Part shown: in pieces, positions 55,090 through 64,000 of the stretch | Position numbering within the stretch: the stretch's first letter is position 1 | How the letters are laid out: every line of letters begins with the position of its first letter | Assembly (NCBI GenBank): GCA_014549065.1 | Contig: JACDOX010000219.1 | Span: 1,008,215-1,072,214, forward strand | Direction of reading: 5' to 3' | DNA from: Cardinalis cardinalis | Lineage: Eukaryota; Chordata; Aves; Passeriformes; Cardinalidae | Length of the DNA stretch: 64,000 nucleotides | Notes under the pieces: generated by a model | What the model saw: the letters and a program-made list of their open reading frames with translations, nothing else | Told to the model about the DNA's origin: nothing | Databases searched by the model: none | Made by a program: the position numbers and the translations under genes

Positions 55090-58000
55090 ATGGCGGAACC
55101 GGGGGCGGCTGCTGTGGGCCTGGGGCGAGCGGAGTCTGGCGAGGGGGCCGACGGAGCGGGCGCCGACCCGTTGCTTCCGCGGGAAGAGAACGGCGTCGAT
55201 GGCAGAGCGATCCGCGTGGGCACCCGCCGGAGCCAGGTAATGCAGCGGCAGGATTGGGGTGCGGGGAGTTCCCGCCCCCGGGCACCCTGCGGGCGGCGCA
55301 GGGTCTGCNCGCTTCTCGGGGCTGAGGAGCGGCCTCAGCTTCCTGAGTTCGCGCGTTTCCACTCCTCCTGCGGAATTCCGGGAAGAAGTTTGGAAAGCCC
55401 TTCCTTCGGAACCCTGGGACGGTCAGCTCTGTTAGCGCTGTCGTGGTGCAGGGGCCGGGGGCGAGTCTCTCCCGGATCTGGCTGGGACCAACTTGCAAAG
55501 TCTGCGCAGCTCCTGTGGGGAAAACACCCCAATAACTGATGCTTGCAGCCCGCTCAAAGGCCAGGGAAGGGACGTATCCAGAGATAGAGAAGGTATCTGT
55601 TGCCAGCGGGCTACAGTAGGGAGGAGCAGCCTCGCCAAGACAGATAAGCGACCCTCAGGCCTTTGCACTGAGATAATGTCGTTCCTTTTGGTAGCACGTT
55701 CTAGGAAGAATTCCTTGCTGTCACAAAGCCATTTTACGTAGGCATCAGGACAAGGGAGATAGCNGTGCATATATACTATCTCATGTAATAACCTGAGGCT
55801 TTTGGGGCACTTTACAAAGGGAAGCAGCTGCATACATTCATTGTACTTGTAGGGAACTGCAGTCCTGAGAACGACGTTAATTACCAAAGGGTCTTGAGCC
55901 CTTCGGTGGGAGAAAAGCTGAAACTCACCTGGAGTCAGCTGCNGCTTCCATGTGCAGAAACATGATACGCTAATGATTGTGTTTTACTTGCTCCTGGTTT
56001 TCTTGTGCAGTGGAATGTTCTTCATGCAGTTTACTGCTTTGAGATTTGTTTCTTGCTGTNCATGATGATGTAAGCTGTTAATTTTATGTGTGTGTGTTTG
56101 TAGAAACTCTAACTAGGTCTTTGTTCTTATAGAGGATAAGTAACTTAAGTTTGACACTAACTGAAGTGGATTTTTCTGCCAGCTCCGTGAAATCCTGCTG
56201 GTTTCTCCCAAAGTATTGGTAAAACTTACAGTATTGGTAAAACTCATACTCTTAGAGAAAGTGGGAGGCTTTAACCCTAACCTCAACCTCAGTCCAGTGT
56301 GCAATATGACTTGTTCTCTCATTGCTGAGCAACAAATTAATGGTTTTGTATACATTTTCTGCCCACCTGTTGATGAGCAGTCATCATTTAGCAGTTTTGT
56401 TCCACATAGGTGAGACCAAGTGAAAGCATGAGAATCGTGATCTGTAGGTTTCTGTTGTAATCACTCTCCCTCACTCGATACATTTATTGCAGTGTTTCAT
56501 NAGTGGTTGCACCACAGTAATGCTGGACATGGGGAGATGTTGGCGTGGCACTGTAGTCAATAAAATAANTTCTTCAGTGAAGTGTTCTGGTCATGATAGG
56601 AGTTCACACAGTTCAAGGAGTTTGTACCTATGAGCGATTTAACTTGAGGCAACCTATTTCTAATGCTTTTGATTTAGAGAATGCACTGGTCATGCATGCC
56701 TGGCTGTGGGAGAGTGGCAAAGCCTCCTTAGCTACTGTATGGACAATGTGCTCTTTCTTTAGGACTTTGTTTTCTGCTTCCTTGTAGCTGGCCCGGATTC
56801 AGACCGATAGTGTAGTTACGATGCTCCGTGAGCTATACCCTGACCTCCACTTTGAGATTGGTAAGTTTTTTTTGTATGTTGCCCCGGGGTAGATGGCAAG
56901 GAGCAGGAGCCAGCGGGTTATCTTTGTGTGCAAGAGGTGTGTGTAGAGTCAGGAGGAGGAGGTCTGTCTAAATTTATCTGAGAGTGCCATCTGAATTCAG
57001 TTCAGTTGTGTGGCTGAGCAACTGCTGCTTCTTGTTTCTTCTAGGGGAGATAGCTGGATTTCATAAGTCCTTGATGATTTAAGTGCTGAGTATGTGATGG
57101 ATATGGTGTTGTGTTGCTACATTTGCAAACTTTGTGTTGTTTTAGCTGCACCCTTCTGAGCATTAGGGGCATTTTTTGGTCTAGGGCTCTAGGCTTTCAG
57201 CAGGAATAACAGGAGCNAAGCCATGCACTGAAGAGAACTGCTTTACATGTGTTCACTGGCACTCCAGAGACAGACTATGGCAGTTTCCACTGGGTCAGCT
57301 CTTCCTCAAACCTGCCCTCTTTCACCTTGCTTCTGTTTTTGAGGATAGTGAAAGTCTCAATTTCACTTGTCTTAAGTGCAATGTACTTCTAGAAGGGAGC
57401 TGCTCTTGTATTGAGCTTGAGTCAGTGTTCACACAGTAGTGTGTGACTGCTCGTGCCATTTTGCAGAGATATTTTCAGCCTAAGCCCAGTGCTTTTATCA
57501 AGCCTCACATTTTACCTGTACTGTCTCTGAGCAGTGGCCATGTCAACAACTGGGGACAAGATCTTGGATACAGCACTTTCCAAGGTAAAGGATTTTCCTT
57601 TATTCAAGAACTAATTATATTTATGTTATATTGGCTGTTGCTTCTTTTGTGATTTATGTTTTTCCATTTATGTGTAGATTGGAGAGAAGAGTCTCTTCAC
57701 CAAGGAGTTGGAAAATGCGCTTGAAAGAAATGAGTAAGGACTTGTTGTTTTGTCTTTCTCCTTAGCATTTGGTGCTCTTTGGAAATATTTGGCTTGCTGC
57801 ATAGGTGATCTACTTTCCTTCAGTCCTAGTACCTCTCAAGCTAAAAAAAGTAATCCTTTGATAAGTCAAAAGGATTTTTTCCCCCTTTTTTTTCTCTCTA
57901 CCCTGGGCTCAGGCCATGTATTTTGAAGTGGAGCTATTGTGTCACTTGGTCTGCCCCAGTTAGGTTTTCTTCTGTTATTTGTGTATTACATGCTGTAATA

Positions 58001-61000
58001 CAAAGGGAGGCTGTGATCTCGTATGATTANTACTTATGAATATATTTTTTCAAAAATACTTTTCTTACTGGTGGTAATGTATTGCAAAACAGATTTATTG
58101 TCATCCTATAAATGTTAAAATGTATTAACTGATGCAAGCTAAATGTGCTGGAGAATCTGACATGGGCAAATTGTGCTGTGTTCTGTGCAACTTGTCTCTA
58201 CAAAAAACCTTGCTTCTGATGCCTTAACAGAGAGAGATTAGTGCTGGTTTCATGGGTTTGAGGTGCTGGGGGAGTTTTGTTGTTATTTTATCTCTCTTTC
58301 TTTTCAATATTCTGAGGAGGATTTCAGTGGTGCCCTAGTTAAAGTATGTTTAAAAACAAAGGTATTCTTCTGCATCTCTGCCACATAGTTACATCATACT
58401 GCATTTTCAGTGAAGTTGGTGAAAAGCTATTGGAAACTCAAGTGTTTACAATTATGCTCGGTTCCTGTGTGACAAAACAGGTAGCCTGTAGTTTGGCTTG
58501 TTGTTGCTTAAAGTTTGACACATGATGCCAGCCCACATACTGATGCATTTTGGTACAGTGTGTCTCTGTGTGAACATCTCCAGCATCTTCCCCTCATTCA
58601 ATCTGATTGTTTAAGTGTCTTTTGTCACTGGCTAAGGGGAAAAGAGAGACAGAGAAAGGTGAAGTAGCCTTTTAGGAGTAACACAAAAACTGTATAATAA
58701 TCCTGGCTATGGAATCCTGAAATTCTTCTCCCTTCTCCAAAGTAATTCCCAGAGTAGGTTCAAACTTTTCTGTAGGTGACCTGAAGGCCTCTGGTAGATC
58801 CCCTCATGAGCTCCACCATCTGTTCTCTGATTACTATCCTCTAATTTTTAGGGTTGACCTTGTGGTTCACTCCCTGAAGGACCTGCCAACTTCTCTTCCT
58901 CCTGGCTTTACGATTGGCGCTGTCTGCAAGTAAGTGTGGACATGAGACTTGATTCTCTTGAGAGTCTTGAATTTTATAGTGTTGGTAAAGGAGAGCAAAG
59001 GCAGTGTAGGTCCTGTGTTTGGTCTCCAAAACAGTGGAAGCTCTAGTGGAACTCTAGGGCTGCCCTAGTGTTCCATAGCTGGCAGGTGTGCTGAAAATTC
59101 TTGCTTGTACAGTGATTATGAAGTCTTTTGGAGCCAGAGGTTGTTCTTCCAGGAAATGATAGCAGAACTTACCAGCCTTCCCTTAAATGATGTGTCAGGC
59201 ATTCTGCACTTGCATTATTTTGCAGAAGGGAAAACCCACTTGACGCTGTTGTCTTTCATCCCAAAAACTGCGGAAAAACACTGAGCCTCCTTCCTGAAAA
59301 GAGGTGAGTGGGAGAAGAAGGGGAAGACAAGTGTAAAAATAGAAGTGGTCAGCTGGTTGATATTTTCCATTGGCGAGTCAGTCAGCTCATTGCTTTATCC
59401 TGTAGTGGTTTTTACACTGCTTTTTGTGAGCATTCCACAGACATTAACTTGGACCCGCTTGCTAGAAAAAGTAGCACAGTTTCACAGCAGTGAGGTGAGG
59501 TTCATCTCTCAATCTACCCTTGAGTGGCAATGCTTTCTCAAGTTAGAACCTTTCTTGCCATCATCTCTCGAGTGAATTCCTGCTCCTTGGTGTTCCGCAT
59601 ACTGCTAGGGAATGCATACAAGGCAGACGGCGTGTCTGGTGCAGAATTTTGGCTTTCATGGACTTGAACTGTGCTTCAGTTCTCACTCAGCCTCTTCTGA
59701 TTTCTTTCTTGTTTTTGGCATCACTTTCTTGTGGTTTCTTCATTTTTAATGACCTGTCTTTCAGTAGAGATTGTTGGAATCCTTTGTCTGAGACAGACGA
59801 GTGAAATTACTCAGATTAAGGTAGCTGTTACAAAGATACTTTTTTATATATTAAAGTGAAAGAAATAAACTAGCCATGACACAAAGACTTGTGTTTCTGT
59901 GCATTTGGATAGCTGGAAAATCACATCTGGTTTAGGTTTCAGGTTACCAAAAGGAAGAAGCAGAAGGGCACATACTGATTTCTTCAGTCTCATGACCAGA
60001 GACAGGACTCAAGGAAACTGCATGAAGCTGAATCAGGGGAGGTTTAGNTTGGGTGTTGAGAAAAGGTTCATCACCCAGAGAATGGTTCAGCACTGGAACA
60101 GGTTCCTCAGGGAAGTGGTCACAGCGCCAAGCCTGACAGAGGTCACGGAGTATTTGGACAACCCTCTTGGGCACATGGTGGGATTCTTGGGGTGTGCTGC
60201 ACAGGGCTAGGAGTTGGAACTCTGATCCTGATGGGTTCCTTCCAAATCAGCACATAATATGATTCTGGGAAAAGAAGTGAACAGCATATATCTCGAGAAA
60301 GGAAATGCCCAGACTTGCAGTTTTCTGTGGTTTCCAGTTATTTACTCAAAGGTCCTCTGCTTAATGCATTTCTCTCTTTGATGAAGTTCCTCTGTTTTAG
60401 TCACTTCATCACTTAGTTGTCTGGCTTTGTCTGGTTCATTTTGGGGCAGTGGAGTATTTTTTCTGTGAAAAATATTGTCTTTCAATGAGGTTTCATCAGT
60501 CCTTGACAGTGGCTAGGGACTGCTCATCAGAAGCATATCCTGTAAATTGGCTCCTTGGGAGTTGCTTCAGACATGCTTTGTGCTAAACTTCACAGAGTGG
60601 TTTTCTTTCTTCTAAGGAGATACAAATCATTGACTGGTTTTTTGATTTTCATTTCAACTAAAAAAAAAAAAAAAAGTTACCATTTGTTTCCTTGAATCTT
60701 CTGTCATATATGTGGCTGGAGATAACTGTTAGGAGCATTCTGGATTTCAGTGATTATATTTTTCCTACAGTGTGATTGGAACCAGTTCACTTCGGAGAGC
60801 AGCTCAGCTCAAGAAGAAGTTCCCTCATTTAGAATTCAGGGACATTGTATCCTTTCCTGGAAAGCCGTGGGAGCTGGGTAAAGCTGCAAACAGGAAAGTA
60901 CAACTTAGTGTAAAATCTAGATTTGAGGCTGATTTGTGCCACTTGACTTGAAAGAACAAACTCCTTCCTCAAAGGCTCTTCTCCGCTACNCTGTTCTGAG

Positions 61001-63445
61001 GGGGAGGTAGCACTGTAGCCATTCTGTCCTCTGCTTCTCATGAGGCTGTGATCTGGCTGGGGGTTCAGCATACAGATGAATTGTATGTTTTGCAGTGTTT
61101 GAAAAACTGCATGATGGTTCCTCCCATGTGTTTGTCACAGGCACGTGACCAAATGTTGCTGGCTTTCCAGTAACCCTGGATGCTGTTTAGACCACTAATT
61201 CCGTTAAGGGTGGCTGACCTACTGAGAAAAGGCATTGTTACTTCAGTCCTAGGAGCAGAGTTCTTTGCAGTGCAGAAGAAGTTGGGTGCTAATAATGTAC
61301 TTCAGTGGTGTACGTATCTTTGTAGAATCAGCGCTTGAATTAATATTCCATAATACTTGGCAAAATTCTATTTTACAAAACAATTGTGCATATTTAACAC
61401 TTTCAGGATGGTACTGACATTCTCATTTGGAGACTGTTGGATTCTGTACAGTCTGTAAAGACTCAGCTGGTTGTAGGACTGTTTTCTGGCTGTTTCGATG
61501 CTTGCTTAATCACTTCTACAGAGAGGAAACTTAAATACCCGTTTAAAGAAGCTAGATGAGAAGGAAGACTTCAGTGCCATCATCCTGGCTGCTGCTGGGC
61601 TGAAGAGAATGGGCTGGGAAAATCGCATTGGCCAGGTGAGATGCAGCAAAGCAGAAAATACCATTCTCTGATGAAATACCAACTGTTTGCCTTTCAGACC
61701 TTGTGGTTGTCCTATCCAAGATAGGCATGCAATCTCCTGACTCCATTGCCACGTTAGCTTTGATTTTAGGCACTTCTGGAAGGAGTGGTTGGGTTTTTTG
61801 GTTGGTTGCTTTTTTTTCCATGCAGAAATTTTTCATGTTCAGCTTTGCATGGTTCAGTAACAGTTTGTAATCTGGTTGTCTCATAGCACTTCACAGCACT
61901 TGTGTCTAGCAATGCAGCAGTGTGCAAGGCTGAGATTTTAGTGATTAGCTAATTCACAAAGTGTTCCCCTCCAGTTGATGNAAAGTGCGTTATCTCACTT
62001 TTGTGGTGGAAACACTGAGGCATGGGAAGAGAGAGGTGATATTTCTTTAGTCTGACATGAAATCAGTTCATATTAGAGACAGGAATCTGGCGATCTGGCT
62101 CTTGTTTTCTATATTGTGAATAGTGCAACTTGAATTAACTCTTGATTTTACTTTCTTCCAGCTCCTAGGCCCTGAAGATTGTCTGTATGCTGTTGGACAG
62201 GTACTTTACAANTTTTGTTTCTTAAAGGGCACTGAAAGCCAGCAGCAATATGATATGANTAGTTAACTGTGATGAAGACTTCTCATGTCTTGGTTATCAG
62301 AAAAATACTTTGATCTCTTTTCTTGGTTGTTAAACTGTTTGAGGCACAACTTGATAGGAGACTGGAAGTCTGCTCTTCTACCCAGTGTGTTAGGGGCTGG
62401 TTCCTATCAGTAATAGAAAAAACAGTAAATGGGAAAGGTAAATCCATGCACAGCTACAGCAAGGCAACACGGCAGATATGGGGCAGGTTCTGGCAGGGTC
62501 AGTATGACGCTGCACCAGGATAATTGTGCAAAGCCACTGCAGTGTCTTTGGTCTGTGGTGCTCCCTCCTTTGTGCATGGTGTCCTGACTCCTGCAGGGTG
62601 GAGCTGAAACACCTGCCTTGGAGCACGTTCTTAGTGCTCCTGTTTTTGGGTGGGCGGCCTGTTCTAGTCCATGCTGGCTGCATGGCTGAGCTTATGCAGC
62701 TAGTATCAAACTTGCTAAACTACAGCTGGTGATCTGTTAGTGATTACAAGTGACAAATCTGCACAATCAGTCTGAAAAAGTGATTTTGATCAAGTATTTG
62801 TCAAGTACCTGCAGAGTTGTAGAATGGTTTGAGGCAGCGGCATGATCTTTTAACACTTGCCTGAATAAGTCCTGGTCCTCTGTTTGTAGCAGCTACTGTA
62901 GGACGACCCTGCACCTAGCGGAGTGTATTGTAATTAATTTCTGTGAACATTCTTTTTCTTTAATTTCTGTGAGCATTCTGTTTCATGATCAATGCTGATG
63001 TATGTAGTTGAAGAATTACATTTTGTTGTGTGTTTCTTCTTCTAGGGTGCCTTAGCAGTGGAAGTTCGTGCCAAAGACCAAGAGATACTGAATATGGTAT
63101 CTGCCCTACATGATGCAGACACTGTGTTGTGCTGCATTGCTGAGAGAGCCTTTATGAAGCATTTGGTAGGTCTGGTACCCTTCCTCTGCCTGCAGCAGTA
63201 ATTACTGATCTGCTAGTTGACTTGATGCCATATGGGAAATCTGTTACACTTCTCTAAAACTGCAGAGTACTTCTGAATCAAAAAGGGCCAGAAGAGTGAT
63301 GGGCAGGGTTGTGTGCAGCCTAAACTTTTCAGAGGCCTCTGCTTTGAATGTGTTGGGTAGGAGCCTCAGTGTCAGCTGCTTTGTGTTTTAGGAGGGTGGA
63401 TGTAGCGTCCCTGTTGCTGTCAACACCCTGCTGAAGGATGGCCAG
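55090..63445 (+). CDS. HMBS: Hydroxymethylbilane synthase (porphobilinogen deaminase), 3' end outside the window
   Basis: Cytosolic third enzyme of haem synthesis. It joins four porphobilinogen units on a dipyrromethane cofactor to make hydroxymethylbilane. Exons seen: 55090-55236, 56788-56860, 57535-57584, 57678-57733, 58852-58929, 59226-59303, 60771-60846, 61522-61635, 62162-62200, 63046-63165 and 63392-63445. They are all in phase and give 295 codons. About 86 C-terminal residues (by human length, 361) lie beyond the edge. Visible: IRVGTRRSQLARIQTD (about 41-56), the substrate-site SLKDLPT and GTSSLRRAAQL motifs, RGNLNTRL, VGQGALAVEVRA, and EGGCSVPVAV with cofactor cysteine C281 (human C261). 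The start ATG has G at -3 and G at +4. The N-terminus is about 20 residues longer than the human housekeeping form and is rich in Gly, Ala and Glu. Intron 7 is U12-like. Confidence 0.96.
59960..60275 (+). mobile_element. CR1 LINE fragment in HMBS intron 6
   Basis: A degenerate CR1-type tail in sense orientation. Typical phrases include TCATCACCCAGAGAATGGT, GCACTGGAACAGG and CCTCAGGGAAGTGGTCACAGC. It differs from the copy in VPS11 and looks like another subfamily. No intact frame remains. Confidence 0.75.
60847..61521 (+). other. HMBS: HMBS intron 7, candidate U12-type GT-AG intron
   Basis: The donor GTATCCTTTCC is a perfect match to the U12 donor GTATCCTTT. TTGCTTAAT at 61502-61510 matches the U12 branch site TTCCTTRAY at 8 of 9 positions, 12-13 bases before the intron end. 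There is no strong polypyrimidine tract. The flanking exons join EFRDI to RGNLNTRL in phase 0. Confidence 0.8.
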
Positions 63446-63594
63446 GTGAGGAGTACATTGTGTTTTTCATTGATTATTTCTGAAAAGCTATTCCAAGTGT
63501 GTGCATGTTTCCATGTCTTTTCCTGAAGCTAGTTTCAGCAGGTAGATACCTATTATACTATATATGCTGTTATACTGTGTGACCNTGGTCGCAA

Positions 63595-63960
63595 GAGTTT
63601 TCAGGATGAGAGACAGACGAAAATGTTGACCCCATCAGAAGGCNTGATTTATTACTTTATGATATATATATATTACATTATGACTATGCTAAAAAGAATA
63701 GGAAAAGTTCCTCAGAAGGCTAAGAATAGAATAGAAAGAATGATAACAAAGGAGCTCTCTCTGACTCTGTCCCAGAGAGCTCAGTCCTTGATTGGCCATT
63801 AATTATAAACATCCAAGATGGGCCAATCACAGGTGGACCTGTTGCATTCCACAGCAGCAGATAATCATTGTTTACATTTGTTGCTGAAACTGCAGCTCTC
63901 AGAAGGAAAAATCCTATGAAAGGAATTTTCACAAAAGATGTCTGCAACAATACTGTATAG
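63595..63960 (-). mobile_element. Possible LTR-like interspersed repeat in HMBS intron 11
   Basis: After a short TA-repeat, the block with AGCTCTCTCTGACTCTGTCC and GATGGGCCAATCACAGGTGG resembles the end of a dispersed avian endogenous-retrovirus LTR in reverse orientation. It has no coding capacity and no boundary repeats that I can see. The right limit is uncertain because the window ends 40 bases later. Confidence 0.4.
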
Positions 63961-64000
63961 CCAGTTAGGGCAGACAGTCTCCTGACTTGACCCTTCTGTG

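Overview
The window is vertebrate nuclear DNA, almost certainly from a bird. The evidence is five intron-containing genes with vertebrate protein families, short introns, CpG-island promoters, two CR1 (chicken repeat 1) LINE tails and LTR-like dispersed repeats that I associate with passerines. About forty isolated N calls and one 94-base N run mark it as a draft assembly. The compact layout and gene content would fit the avian microchromosome that carries the counterpart of human 11q23.3, but that placement is inference.

Layout from left to right: BCL9L (+, coding 2084-12385, 7 coding exons, 1,510 aa), with a long 3' UTR running to about 15.9 kb or 17.0 kb. CXCR5 (-, coding 19134-23513, 2 coding exons, 371 aa) lies tail-to-tail with BCL9L. 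DDX6 (+, CpG-island promoter near 25.3 kb, coding 27577-37385, 12 coding exons, 483 aa, plus an intron in the 3' UTR and a 3' UTR to about 43.3 kb) lies head-to-head with CXCR5. VPS11 (+, 44748-54770, 16 exons, 929 aa) follows. HMBS (+, from 55090, 11 exons visible, 295 codons) runs off the right edge before its last exons. I placed every exon by hand. In all five genes the reading phase is kept across every junction with no frameshift or internal stop, so all look intact apart from the truncation of HMBS.

These are ordinary single-copy vertebrate genes. BCL9L is a Wnt/beta-catenin co-activator, CXCR5 the CXCL13 receptor of B and follicular helper T cells, DDX6 an RNA helicase of P-bodies and mRNA decay, VPS11 a core subunit of the HOPS and CORVET tethers, and HMBS the third enzyme of haem synthesis. 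They do not form an operon or a dedicated system, and I found no RNA gene, CRISPR array or new multi-gene system.

The most notable observations concern splicing and gene order. Two introns look minor-spliceosome (U12) type: VPS11 intron 1, AT-AA or AT-AG, and HMBS intron 7, GT-AG with a perfect GTATCCTTT donor. Two introns need GC-AG splice sites: one cuts the DEAD motif of DDX6, the other is in VPS11. The DDX6-VPS11 junction looks like an inversion breakpoint relative to the human order. The VPS11 promoter carries a CLEAR-type (TFEB) box beside an NRF1 site. The HMBS first exon is continuous where I recall mammals having the intron that houses the erythroid promoter.
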